Of a stretch of 64,000 nt of DNA, positions 33,937 to 46,412 are shown piece after piece. Made by a program: the position numbers and the translations under genes. A model generated the notes under the pieces. The model ran no database searches. It was not told where the DNA came from and saw only the letters and a program-made list of their open reading frames with translations. The stretch comes from Exserohilum rostratum (Eukaryota; Ascomycota; Dothideomycetes; Pleosporales; Pleosporaceae), in the NCBI GenBank assembly GCA_026367775.1, contig CP111151.1:4960001-5024000 (forward strand), in the 5' to 3' direction. How positions within the stretch are numbered: the stretch's first letter is position 1; each line of letters starts with the position of its first letter.

Positions 33937-34770
33937 CCTGCGGCAGCGCCCTGTTGGCTGCGACCGACGCTGCACCGGCACGGCGCCCCCCAAGACGCAA
34001 GCGACGGCACCAGACGCGCGCAAAAACAATGGGCTGGAAACGCATTCAATGCACCTCCACGTGGAGATCCACACACGGTCTCCCATCTAGGCAGAATGTA
34101 CGACGAGCGAGGACGCGCGTGGTGTCAGAGAGATTGCTGCCGGCATGGGGCATGCCCGCACAGGGAGCTGGGAGCTGGGAGCAGGGGAGCTGGGCGCTGG
34201 GAGCAGGGAGCTGCTTATTCCACCTTGCCCCATTCCGACGCACACGTGCCGCAGGCCAATATACTTTGCCGCCTAATTTTAGACAAACAATCAGCCGGGC
34301 CCCAGCCAATGGCAGCCCCGGCGGCGCCAGCTCCAGCCTTCCGCCGTGACGCTGAGACTTTCACTTTGGCTCGGTCGCTGTTGCTGTCGCTGCCATCCCT
34401 ACAGGGAACGGGTATCGCGTCGATCGGCCACTTGGCACGCATACCCACCCCCCCCTCCTTGCCTTGATGATGATGCTGCCCGCGAAACATGCATGCGCTG
34501 CTGAAGCCCTCTCGCTCGACTCGACTCCACTGCCATCATGTGCTGCTCGCGGTCATGCTCTCTCTCGGCTAGCGCTGGGCCCGTTTTGCACAGCGCCATT
34601 TCGTCAGCTAACATGCGAAGCCGTAAAAGCACGGCCGCAGCCAGCACTGGTCGCCGAACAGGAGCGGCCGCAGGGATGGCCACAGTCCAGCTGCCCTCTG
34701 CAAGGTGTGTTTCTCGCCGCGCGACAATGCAGCCTGGCTACACAGACGCCCTGGGGTAGGGCAGGGTAGG

Positions 34771-34817
34771 CTATGGTATGGTATGGTATGATGTGCTATG
34801 CTATGGTATGCTATGCT
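34771..34817 (+). repeat. TATGG/TATGC pentanucleotide array
   Basis: An imperfect array of about nine 5-bp units (CTATG/GTATG). Confidence 0.8.
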
Positions 34818-35268
34818 GTGGTGTACTACTTACGCAGAAGCGCTCCGCCCCCAGGGCGCTTCGCTGCTATTGTCGTGGTGATGATCAAGACTAAACTACT
34901 ACTCGCTACTCGCTACTCGCACTCGTACTCACAACTGCTACTAGGTGTACACACACACACCTACTGCTACTACTACTGCTACTACTGACAACGGCGATTG
35001 GCCCTCTGCAAACGGCGGGCTTAGGCACAGGGGGGGAAAGGGTCGTCTCTTTGAGTTTTGGCTTTGTCTCTCTGGCCACACCACTCACCACCCCCCCCCC
35101 AAATCCCAAATCCCAGGCGCGCCCTAGCCTAGACCGCGCCGTCTGTGCGCCCCTTCAGGCTCTCCCAGGCCAGGTCCCCTTGGCGCCAGTCCCGACGCAC
35201 ATTGGGATTAGCATTAGGCAGTCGCTGCTGGTCTGGCTCCTGACCCTTGGTACTTGCAAAGACAAAAG

Positions 35269-35349
35269 CACTCAGTCACTCACTCAGTCACTCACTCAGG
35301 AGAGAGCCGCATGGCCATCGAATTGAGTGACTGACTGACTGACTGACTG
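35269..35349 (+). repeat. ACTC/GACT tetranucleotide clusters
   Basis: A run of CACTCAGT-type units (35269-35299) followed by GACT units (35325-35349). The two runs are roughly complementary (CAGT versus ACTG) and could pair as a hairpin. Confidence 0.75.
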
Positions 35350-37039
35350 TGTCATAATGTGTCGCCATATCACTCCCACCTCTCCAACAAGGGGGTTCCT
35401 GGCCGCGTGTCAAAGCGGCTGCCTTTGCCTTTGCCTGTTGTGCCCAGGCCCATCGTCCTTTTTTTGCTGCTCTACGGCCCGGCGCAAGCCATAACCTCGT
35501 CCACCAGGCTGGTCCAAGCCGTCCCGCACGCCAGCACCACTGGCTCCGACAGATGGCCTGCGCACAGGGTCTGGCTATGGTAGGTGCTTTCACACCCCCC
35601 CGGTCATGCATTGTAGTGTGCGGCCCCATGCTCGTCTAGCTCTCTAGACTGAGTCTGAACGGTGTGGGTTAATTATTCATTCGTCGCATTGCTTCTGCCG
35701 TGCCTCGTTTGCATTGCCTTATTGTGACAAAGTGCGTCTGTGGGTAGCGCTCCCGCCCGCTCACCTGAGGCTGGCTCTTGGGCTCTTCCTCATCTCCCAT
35801 CCCGATCCAGATCATCCTCAAAAGGCTTGGACGGACCCTATCGCCTGGTTGAGCCCTTGATAACCCGAAAGCCCCAGCCCGCCAGTCAGCCACGCGAGCC
35901 CACCAACCCTGACAAACCCTAGCCTGCCGTACATATACGTAAAGGCCCAGCGCTCTCCACTCGCTCGCGGTAACAGAGCCTTTAGTCCATCCCAGGTTCC
36001 AGCCTTCTCCGCCATCGCTCCTCCCTAGGGCGCCCACGTCCTGAGCTTAACAAGGAGTGATCGCCGCTCCACGCGCCGCCTCCATCTCCACCACCACCAC
36101 CTCACAAGGCTCATCCTCCCCCCGCCAAAGGATCAGTGGGTCACGTCTTCCAACGTACAACACAACGTCTTGCAACGCCGCCGCGAGAGCCCACGCTAAC
36201 CTTGCCTCCCTTCCTGCCTTACCCAGACTGCTGGATCTCACTACTCTTACTACTACCTCCACCACTACCACCACTACCACCACCACCACCATCTCCACCA
36301 CAGCAGATGAGCCACTGTCGTTAGACCAAAAACCTCCATACACAGATTCTGTGTAACCGCCCCCCAGTAGCACCACGTCTGCGCGACCAGGAAATCGGGC
36401 CCTACCCAACACTTCGTGTTAAACACCACCACAGTGCCACCAGCTTCTGCTTTTGCTCTTCTGTACGCCCTTCACCTTTCGACTTGCGACGACAAGCACC
36501 ACTAACAGACCCCCCAGCGACTGAGACTTTCTGAAATTCTTACGGCCAGACGTGCGTACAATCGGTATCACCCACTCTCGCCTGAACCAGCGCAGGTACC
36601 ATTGCGGGGACCCCTTTGTTCAACTGCAGCATTCGGACACGACGAACGAGAGATCGAGAAACTAGATCCGACGCACTACTGCTAATCCACAGACCGTCTG
36701 GGTATTTGTGTACTTGAGAGACCTTCTACAAGTCCCTTTTCCCTCCACTGCCTGCATATCATCAGCACCTTGTCCTCCTCGACTAGAGTGCCCCCCCTTC
36801 CCTCTACTTCTCGCACTACGCGTTTGAGCTACGAGCCATCCATTGCCTTGTCTGGACTCGCAGCCTTCACGTGGGTCGCTTTAGCCTAGTACCCGCTACT
36901 ACACCCACTCCGCCGTTTGCAGCCGTCACAGCTGCAATCTTCCCCAAGCCCCCTCCCTTCATCCAAAGTAGGTAGGTCAACAGGACCTACCCGGAACACA
37001 ACCGCCAACGTGGCTGCTGCCGTGGCTCATCCGTCTTCC

Positions 37040-38374
37040 ATGCATCCTGGGTCTGACCCAATGGGTGCACCCCCCAGCTTTGCAGCGCGAAGACCTCACG
37101 CCCAGCAACTCGGCAGCTTTGAGCTGCCCCCGCCACCGATGCACAAATATCCCTTCAACAGCACGGTTACCGCTTCACAGTCGCCACAGGCCCCGGCGAC
37201 TATTGCCAGTGTTGGCAATCTCCTGACACCGCCAAACACAAATCACAGCGATGTGATAAGCTCATCAGGAGTTTCGACTGCTGGCCCACAATATTCGACA
37301 GCCATGGCCTATTCAAACGGGCAATACATTTACTCTCCCCCAGCACAGGGATCAGCAGCACACTATGGCTACCCAGCTGCACACCATCAGCAGAACCAAT
37401 ACGGCCAGACCCGAGGAGGTATGTTTGCTCCACCGCGTGCCGACGGCCAGATCGGACGACAGGACTCACTCGGCAAAGGGCTGAACCCGCCACCGTATGA
37501 GATGAACCAGCAACTTCCACCTTTTACGCCTTCGTCCAACGGATCCAGCATGCCCTCAATATCCACACAGACACACCAGCAGCATCACCACCAAATGATG
37601 GGTGCTCAAACACCAGTCTCATCTTCGGCACCACAGCAGTCTCCCGCACTTAGCCAGGACTCGTTCAGGCCGCCTCAGCCACCGACCCCTACCTACAGCT
37701 ACCATACCTCGGGAACCCCCCAGCACTCCAACTTTCCTTACTCGACTGGCCCATCACCAACACTAAGCCAGCAACAAAGCCCAATCAGCGCCGGTGGATC
37801 GATGCAGCGAATGTCGCCAGCCGTGTCGCAGGGCTCCATGCCATCGATACCCTCAAACAACCCCGCGCAATCGCCATACCAGTACCAGCAAAGGCCGCCC
37901 CTACAGTACGGTGGAGGCCAAGCGCCCGTCTTTTCCAACGTGCAAAACCCAGCTGGTGGACTTGCACTGGTTGGCGGACACCCCGCCATGATGTCAGGCT
38001 TCAACAGTGGTCACGCTGCGGCCATGCCTCACTTCATGGGCCACCCCCAGCACCAGCCACCGACTGCCAACGACCGACCGTTCAAGTGCGATCAATGCCC
38101 ACAAAGTTTCAACAGGAACCACGATCTGAAGCGACACAAGAGGATCCATCTTGCCGTCAAGCCCTTTCCCTGCAGCCACTGCGACAAGAGCTTCTCAAGG
38201 AAAGACGCGCTCAAGGTACGCTTCGACTGATACGATGAAGCTCATGCAGAAGAGACAGCTAACACATTCACACAGAGGCACATACTAGTCAAGGGCTGCG
38301 GAAAGGCTGCTGGCGACGACGCCAAACGCGAAAGCCACTCACCAAAGGCGGACGAACTCAAGTCTCACTCATAA
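37040..38374 (+). CDS. C2H2 zinc-finger transcription factor (MtfA-like, tentative)
   Basis: A sequence-specific nuclear regulator with two C-terminal C2H2 fingers. Exons 37040-38215 and 38276-38374 give 424 residues from the first in-frame ATG. The frame is open for about 50 more codons upstream (to a stop at 36887), so an upstream exon with another start is possible. Residues 1-345 are a long Pro/Gln/Ser/Tyr-rich low-complexity region (such as TQTHQQHHHQMMGAQ), probably an activation region. The fingers are FKCDQCPQSFNRNHDLKRH and FPCSHCDKSFSRKDALKRH; splicing supplies the final RHILVKGCGK. All Cys/His ligands are intact. The finger pair resembles the Aspergillus MtfA type of secondary-metabolism/development regulator; the Seb1/MsnA group was considered but its fingers differ. 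The gene is isolated, with about 14.8 kb of desert upstream and 3 kb downstream. Confidence 0.88.
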
Positions 38375-38667
38375 GCCGACCATCGCCGCCTCGTGGAGGG
38401 GACTACTTTCGGCACAATAAAAACAACAGAGTCCCCAGCCAGCCTTTTTTAGCACCTTCTCTTCTCTTGTATTATTTATCAACCAACCTTGTGCGTCGTC
38501 CTTTTTCCCCGGGGTTTTCGGCGTACACAAACAGCATAACGGGGGTGGGGAGCACACTCAGCCGTTTACCTTCGCTGCAAGCATTTCGGTCACGAACTTG
38601 TCATGTTTTGATGTTTTTATCTTGCTTTTTCTTTTTGAAATAACGGGAAAGGGTAACTCTCGGGACA

Positions 38668-38692
38668 TGTGTGTGTGTGTGTGTGTGTGTGT
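38668..38692 (+). repeat. TG dinucleotide repeat
   Basis: About twelve TG units. Confidence 0.95.
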
Positions 38693-40047
38693 AAGGGGAG
38701 TTTTTTGCTTCTTTTATCTTACTAACTATTATTTCTTCCCTTTTCTTCTCGCGAGATTTAAGGGTCTTCTTTACCAACGCACTTCTTCCTTTTTTCTTGT
38801 TCATGTTTACGTCATCAATCTCTTTTCACCTCGTGTCTGTATTCTTTTTCTTTTCCTCTCGTTTTCATCGTCTTTATTTCTTTTGGAACTGCGTATACCT
38901 CTTACTCGTGTTGGTTTTGGCCCAGTCTTTATTTGGGTTTGGGTTTGGGTAGGGTTGGGCTTCTGGAAAGGGATGGGTGGGTGGGTGGGCGGGGGGGCAG
39001 CCCTGGACTCTTTTGCGCTTGTGTGTGTACGTATGTATCAGGTACCATGTATGGGCACAAGGATGTGTGTGCGATGTTTTCCCCATTTGCGTTTTTTTAT
39101 TACATGTCGTTTCCTCTTTTTCCATTTTCGGTCATGTAACTGCTTTATGCGCGCGCGATCGTTGTTCCGCCTGTTCTCTTATGCTATGCTTTGCCCCTTG
39201 CCCTTGCTCGTTTTTTTTCTCTTTGCTTTACCGGAACGAAAGCGTTCCCGGACTGGGATTCATGGTCTAGGGTATGTTTGGGAAGAAGGTAGGGGGAGGG
39301 GTGTGTGCGCGGTACACGGATGGGTTCAGTTTAGCCTTTCTTTATTGCGGGGTGTGTAATGTTTCAAGGCGGGACAAGCAACCCCCTCCCAACAAAAACA
39401 ACACCCGGCTCACTTGCCGCAAATCGCCGTTTTTTGCTGCTCCCTCAAACACGATCCCCAATTAGTCCAAAAAATTAAAGGATATTTTTCATCATCTACT
39501 GTTTTTCATGCTCTATCTCTCTCTTCCCATCTTTCTTTCCTTTCCCCACAGCAAGGAGAAAAAAAATAAACGAAAAAGTTTATTCATGCATTCACTTCAC
39601 TTCACTCCCATGTACGAAACTCACCACACAAGTCATGTTCATTGTCCTACACTTTTGCATATACAACCATGCATGTTCCGTCCCCTCCCCCAAGAACAGA
39701 ATTTGAAAATTCTCCCCCTTCTTCTTCGCGAAATGTTTCCGTTGCTTTGCTGCATCACATCACATCACTGCATGACCCAAATGTTCTAGATCTTCCTCTT
39801 ATAGCTAACTATAGCTATAGTTATAGTTATAGTACCAAACCAACAAAAAATAACAGACAATAGATCCATCGATCGATGGATTGGATGGATTGGAAGAGAG
39901 TGGATCGGGGAAGTAAATGTGGTGGTATGTGCGCAGACCTTATATCAGATCATGCATTATGTTCCTGATAGAGCAGACGATGCGTTTAGCGTTTCTTGTA
40001 CATAAGGGAACCCATGGACCCGGGTACAGCCACCCGCTCTTTTGTGC

Positions 40048-40078
40048 CGGCGGCGGTGGCGGCGGCGGCGGTGGCGGC
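40048..40078 (+). repeat. GGC/GGT trinucleotide repeat
   Basis: About ten GGN units, mostly GGC. Confidence 0.9.
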
Positions 40079-41471
40079 ATGGTGCGTCTCCCGGGTGTGG
40101 GTGTGGGATGCTTGGATACAAGACAGCATGCATGCATGCATGTATGTGTGTGTGTGTGTATGTATAGTGTTTTAGTGCAAGTAACTTCCTTGTATATTTT
40201 GCTGAGTCTGACTCGGAGGTTTGTATTACACTTTTTATATGTTCCTGCGCTTCACTATATTCTCTACCATGACACGACAGATGATGATAATGATAGTATC
40301 AGTGTTTTTTTTTTTTTTGGAATCGACGCGACGCGACGGACAAACTTTCCAAGAGAAAAGTACTTCTTGGACGCGACAAACTTGCTGAGAGGCATAGGCT
40401 TGGTAAGGGGGTGGGGTTTTGGCAGTGCAGTCGTGACGGTGTATATGTGTGCGTATTTCCAGTTTGATGAGACGGCGAGAGTAGGTCTAGACTTTGTTGC
40501 TTGTATGCGATGCGATAAGTCATTGCTGGGCTTGTTGTAGCTGGGTGTCTGAATGCTCTCAGGCGGTTCGATCTCATCGGATGGTTGAGGATGCGAATGT
40601 TCTGAAAGCTTGGCTGGCTATCTGCAATGCATCTTTTCTGGGGTTGTGATGTGGTAAGTTGGTTGTTTGTGATTCTTCTTTGAGCTTCTTGCGGTGTGTC
40701 TTGCAGTATCTCCTAGAAAGAAGAATGGAGGCAGCCGTCACTTGGAGTCTGGTGCTACTACAGTAGGCACAGGCACACTATTATAGAAGGTAAGATGGAT
40801 GTATCTCTCACATGTCGTCATCAATCTTGCAGTGTTTTGATTCGGCTTTTCCGTCTATCATCAAAGTGTTCTTCTCCTTCTAGCTGTGATGGGCGCGATG
40901 CTTCTGTTCTACAATGTTGGGTGCACTCCATGTCCGTTGCTCCAACTCACTACAGACACCTTCCCATCATTGAAGACATCTCTGCCCAATTTTGTTGTTG
41001 TGGCCGCTCCTGCCGTCAGCGTTTGCATCGATCGCGCCTCCAGGGTCCGTCTGTGCACAAACTCTCTCCCAACACCCAAATATCTTCACTCTCAACGCTT
41101 GCATAGTTGCTTCACCGTATGCATCCAACTACTTGTTAACTTTTGAAGCCGAAACAGACTCAATTGGCATCGCACTCCTGGCCGTCTTTCCCTTACCGGC
41201 CTTGTCTACGGACTCGCCTGCGGTCGACTATCGAGCGCACTCACTGTCAGCAGCGATAAACAAAATACAAACATCTTGCCCATGGCACGTTTCTGAAGCC
41301 ACTCGCTATATTCAGTTGGTTTATCGCGACACGGCACTACCAGCTTCTTTGGTTTTGGCATCTTTTGCTTACCCTGTACATCTTGACTGGCAGCCTACTC
41401 AGCTATCATAATCACTACTGCCGCACTACTCGAGGGCCTACCTTGACAACTGCCCAAATCTACCCAAAAGC

Positions 41472-44400
41472 ATGGATTCTGCATTCCATGGTCGTCCACC
41501 GCTCCGTCGACGCGCCCTTGGAGACGGCACGAGCCGTGCAAACGAGGGTCCACGCGGACAGCGACGTGATGACAAGCACGGCAGTGCCCATGTGCCATCC
41601 TCTTCGCCTCAGCAACTCCCTCACAATGAGTCCATAGTCTCAAATAGCTCGCTTGCTATCCGGCATCAGCATTCGTCTCCGGAGAACAAGCGTCTTTCTG
41701 CTGTCCAAGCCCATGAAGGCCGCCCACCCAGCTCCAAGCGCGACTCGGAGATTTCCAACGCCAGCACCAATACCTCCAACTCGAACCGTCGCCGCAAGAC
41801 ACACATTGGACCATGGCAGCTCGGCAAGACCATCGGTCGAGGCGGCTGCTCGCGCGTGCGGCTAGTCAGACACTCTGGAACCGGACAGTACGGCGCTGCA
41901 AAGATCATCTCCAAGGCCACTGCAGAGAAAGTGCGTGCTTTGAGCTTGGCCAACCTCATTAAGAGTGCCGAGCATGACCCGACACTTTATCCAGATGGCA
42001 AGGTAATTCCATTTGGCCTGGAGCGTGAGATTTGCATCATGAAGTTGTTGGACCATCCCAATATCGTCCGCTTGTATGACATTTGGGAGAATCGAGACGA
42101 GCTGTAAGTATCCACTAGCCAATACGGTATTCGTATCTGACAATTATAGCTATCTCATCATGGAGTTCATAGAAGGCGGTGAGCTCTTCAGTTACATCCA
42201 TGAGCAAGGCGGCTTGATTGAAATCCACACTGTACACATCTTCCGCCAGATCATCGCAGCCTTGATATACTGCCATCGAATCAACATCCATCACCGCGAC
42301 CTCAAGCCTGAGAACATTCTGCTGGACAGAGATACCATGACAGTCAAGTTGGTTGACTTTGGCATGGCTGCTTTACAGCCAGTTGGGAAGAAGCTCACCA
42401 CCCCTTGTGGCAGCCCTCATTATGCCGCCCCCGAAGTTATCAAGACACAATCTTATGATGGCGGAAAGGCAGACGTTTGGAGTTGCGGCGTCATCTTATT
42501 CGTTCTTCTGACAGGAACACCGCCCTTCAACTACTCGGGTGACGACCGTCATCTGAGGCATCTGTTCCGCGACATTGCAGAAGCCAAGTATGTCATGCCA
42601 GACAACATCTCTAAAGAAGCCCAGGGTCTGATTAAAAGGATCTTGGTGCCAGACCCAAGACGCCGTATATCTCTTGAGGAGATCTGGAATCACCCTTTTC
42701 TGCGCAAGTATCAGCAAGAGCTGAATTTTCAAGGAGAGTATGCGCAGCTTGATCATTGGACGGGCCCCCTTCCTGCAATAGCCGAGTGGATGCCGTTGAA
42801 CCGAAACACGATTGATCGTGAGATTCTGAGATATTTGCGTACGCTCTGGCATAGCGAGAACGAAGATACTCTGATCGAAAAGTTGATGAGTAATGAGTAA
42901 GTCATTTCCATACATTCCATCACGCACATCCACTAACTACAGATAGACCAAACCAGGAAAAGTACTTTTATGCTGCGCTTCGCAAGTATCATACCGACCA
43001 ACTGGAGAATTACCAGCCCAGCGCTCACCATACCGTCGCCCACTCCAATAGCGACCACCATCACAACACTCGTTATTCGCCTACGCGCTTAGATGTTGCA
43101 AAGATCCCACCGAAGCAGCACAATCGCTCTCAGTCTGCATATTCGATTCTCAATAATGAGCATCTTTACTCGAAGCACAGCCTCTATGAGTCGCCTCCTT
43201 CAGAAGCGAGCTATGACCCCTATCGATCCTCGAGACAACCTGTGATACCTATTTCCGGGGATACTCCACTTAGCCAGAATGTTACGGTGCATCGCAGGCA
43301 TAGCAACCGTAGTGAAAAGCTGCGTCCTACTACGGCCCTAGGACACCGAACAGGCAGCTCGTTGCGCATCCAAGCTCTGCGGCATAGTTCCAGGCGTAGT
43401 TCGGCGATTTCGCGTGGCTCTTCAAGTCGGAGTAGCCCATCTCACCGCAATGTTCCTGTTCAGCGACCCTCAATGTCACGATCATCTCTGGCAAGCTCGC
43501 ACTGGCCTAGCAGTCCACCCGTCATCCCTCGCGCTGGCGGTATAGGTAAGCGAGGTGTGAGCTTCTCGCATCTGCGCGACCGTCGATCATCGGCAGCCAC
43601 AGCCAGCAGTTGGCAGACTGAAGTTGGATCTTGTGCCGACTACATGTCTCACAGGCCTCACACATCTACCGGATCTTATGGCCCGGCCATGAGAATAAGC
43701 ACTGCCCGGTTGAATGCCAAGTCAAAAGTTCCTGTTAGCACGGAGATTCCACGACTGAAGCTGCGTAAGCCAGAGAGTCCAACCAAGTACATTCAGGGCG
43801 AGGTCCGAAAGGTCAGCATGGAGCTGGGAAAGGTGATGGAAGAAGCTTTCAATCGATCGTCCGTCGGTTCAAGCATTCGATCAGGTACGGATGTCTATCA
43901 CACTGTCTCCAATTATGATAGCCCACCCACATCCTTTTCAAACACCCGGGATTCGGGCGGCAGTACGTTGGCGACCACTCCAGGTGCTAAGATGCTGTCT
44001 GGAGAACGACCACTGCCACCCATACCAGCCGAGACCCCAAACACCTTTGTTCAACGAAAGTTGGCAGAGACCCGTGCAGAGATTGCTCGAAGACTCCATG
44101 AAGACGACAGTACCGAGCATTTCAACGAAATTCTTGAGCATCTCGATCGCTTGATGGTGCCCGCAACTACTGGAAGCAAGCGTGTTGCCTCGGCACCTGC
44201 CAAGTCCCATGAGTATGAGCCGTTACATGTGATCCCAGAGGAAGTGAAGACCGATAGTGGCGACGGGTTTAGTAACCTGAATCCCCATTATCGTGCTGTC
44301 ACTGACCCTGTTAGACCTCAGGTACGCCGTTTGGTATCTGAGCAGCAGCAGACGATTCGCATTGTCGACGGATCGCCCACTCGTGTCGCGCCTTTGAACA

Positions 44401-45640
44401 TTCGCAAGCGGAGCGGCGCAAGTATCAAGTCAACGAGGACCGACAACGAAACCACTTTTGCATCACAGCTTGATTCCTATGATCAGTCTACTGGTAGGCC
44501 TTACCAGGATGCAGAGAAAGAACTGCTGGTAACTCTTGCGAACAACACTACCCCTGCACTTACCAAGCAGAACACGGCGGTCAAGAAGAAGAAATCGTTA
44601 TGGTTTCGTCGAAATGCAGATGAAAAGGAGCGAGACCAGGATGACAAAGAAAACCAAGTCAAGAAGAAGCAATCAAATGGGCTGCTCCAAATTCCTGAAG
44701 CATGGCAAGGTCTCGACGACCGCCTCAAGAACGAACCTGCCCCCTTGACAAAAGCGGGTAGTCTCAAGCATAACCAGAAGCAGTCAAATGGAAGCAACGA
44801 GAGCGAGTTTCCTATGCGCAATGGCGATCTAACAAAAGGCGACGGCTCAGCTCGCAAAGGTTTCTTTGCATTCTTTGGAAAGAAGTCCAAGGACGACAAG
44901 GGGAAGAAGCTGATGGAGCTAGGAGGTGAGCAAAGACTATGTCTCTACACTCATGCATACACTAACATCTCTTCAGGACTCAACTTTAGTTCTTCTTCAA
45001 TCTCGTCCAACTTCGATCTGGGCCCTGGCAGCAGTAACGATGCAGCTCGCACTGGTCCACCTGAGATACAGATGAACTGGCTTTCGCGCTTTCTGCACAT
45101 CAAACCCGCCAGCAAAACTCTGTGCTTCCAAATCGGTCGTGGTAAAGTTCGGCAAGACCTCGTTCGTATGCTACGTGACTGGCAACGGTTCGGTGTGCGT
45201 GATGTGCTGTTAGACCGCGAGTCGAACTCTATCCATGCACGCATTGACAAGAACAATCGTAAGTCCAAACCGGCATCCCGCACATGTTTCTTGCTCAGTG
45301 AGTGGCGGTCACAAAACTGCCGCTTTGAGGTGGAGGTTTTGAGGGCAGAGCTTATACTGCGATGTAATGCTGCTTTCATTTTTTTGAAGCCATGAACTTA
45401 CGCTAACATCAAACTCGCGCAGACCTGAAGATCAAGCCTGTATCCTTTGTCATTGAACTCTTTGTCGTACTCGAACACGGACATCGCGCCAACCTCTGCC
45501 TTGCACGTTTTACGCAGACACGCGGTGCAGCCTCCAGTTTCCGCAAGGTGGTCGATATTGTCGAAGATGTCTGTCGTGCTCGTTGCATGTTGGTCGAGGA
45601 CGAGGAAAAAAAGATTTCGATGATGGAGGTCTTGGGCTAG
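41472..45640 (+). CDS. Gin4/Hsl1/Cdr2-type septin-associated Ser/Thr kinase
   Basis: A CAMK/Nim1-related kinase expected at septin rings and the cortex, coupling septation and morphogenesis to the cell cycle through Wee1. Five exons, 41472-42103, 42150-42896, 42947-44925, 44977-45258 and 45423-45640, give 1285 residues. Residues 1-110 are a disordered Ser-rich tail. The kinase domain (about 113-395) has the P-loop GRGGCSRV (122-129), the ATP Lys in AAKIISK (144), HRDLKPEN (HRD 259-261), DFG (280-282) and APE (304-306). The third Gly of the P-loop is Ser. A long Ser/Arg-rich linker with basic clusters (KKKKSLWFRR) follows. The last 165 residues (LHIKPASKTLCFQIGRGK onward) look like the KA1-type membrane-binding domain of this family. 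The activation segment (TTPCGSPHYAAPE) is intact, so the kinase should be active. Confidence 0.93.
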
Positions 45641-46412
45641 GATACTGAGAAGGAGGAAGAAAAGACAGGTTGTTTGGATACCAGATGGCATACTTCCACT
45701 CTATGGCCCTAGAGATTGTGTGTTGACACGGGTCATATGTTTGGGTGTGGCATAACTGGAGGACGATCTGCATAAGCATACAGCACACAGTACTGCATAT
45801 CGACGGAGAATGTTGGCTACTTGCACACGATACCCCGGATATGGCTTACTGAGACATTGACAGCGCAACATGACGACGTATCCGGCCAATATTCCTGAGG
45901 CTATGCTTCAGCAGCACCCAATCTGGCTCCCCTCTTTTGACTTTCCGTCAAGCATCTTTTTCGTACACGTCCATGAGCATTGTAGCGAGTACGTAAAGCA
46001 GTAGTAGTGTTTTTGTACTTGTTTGTCTGTTCTCCTAGAGCATGAACTGTGAGCCAGTTCCTAATACCCAGTCGATTGAAAAGTTGAGTATAGACAATAG
46101 TAATGATGTAATAACAGAGATGAGGTCAGGCAGACTGCAAGCTTGAGGATATGTCAGCGTCTGAAGAGAATGGATATGAGGTATTTGTATGATTGCAGAA
46201 CCAGGGATATCTTATATCAGCTGAGATGAGTGTAAGCGTATTGTTGTAGCAAGACGGAATGCTCCCGCCCATGAGTTGAGGTACCATGAATGCCAAGCCG
46301 CTAAAGTTGAACCTCGGTGGATTAATCCCTGTCGCCATCTCAAGATGTCCTCCAAAACATCTGGGGCAGAACACACCTCTTGAACTGCCTTATCGCAGTC
46401 ATAAACGCAACC
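45641..46412. other. Intergenic, kinase 3' flank and thioesterase promoter
   Basis: About 770 bp with no supportable gene. Confidence 0.6.

Larger units (their letters stand above)
31101..34750. other. Gene desert, part 4: GC-rich island
   Basis: Clearly more GC-rich than its surroundings, with long open frames on both strands that are a by-product of GC content (Arg/Pro/Ala-rich translations). No gene was recognised. Three microsatellite arrays lie inside and are listed separately. It may be a promoter-like or nucleosome-poor regulatory block of the downstream C2H2 regulator. Confidence 0.4.
34751..37039 (+). promoter_or_regulatory. Proximal promoter and long leader of the C2H2 factor
   Basis: From about 35900 onward the plus strand becomes C/T- and CCA/ACT-rich, typical of long fungal 5' leaders. 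A short upstream ORF of five codons (ATG 36307, stop ending 36324) lies inside. The frame of the main protein is open from 36890, about 50 codons before the first in-frame ATG at 37040. The transcript start is not determined. Confidence 0.4.
38375..41471. other. Intergenic, C2H2 3' flank and kinase promoter/leader
   Basis: About 3.1 kb. The first part (38600-39250) is T-rich on the plus strand and gives a spurious Phe/Leu/Cys-rich frame. The last part (40800-41471) is C/T-rich and is probably the leader of the kinase gene. No gene was supportable. Repeats inside are listed separately. Confidence 0.5.

Noticed and set aside
38598..39359. A 253-codon Phe/Leu/Cys-rich frame on the plus strand
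   Set aside because: It starts beyond the C2H2 stop, runs through a TG microsatellite and T-rich sequence, and resembles a 3' flank rather than a membrane protein.
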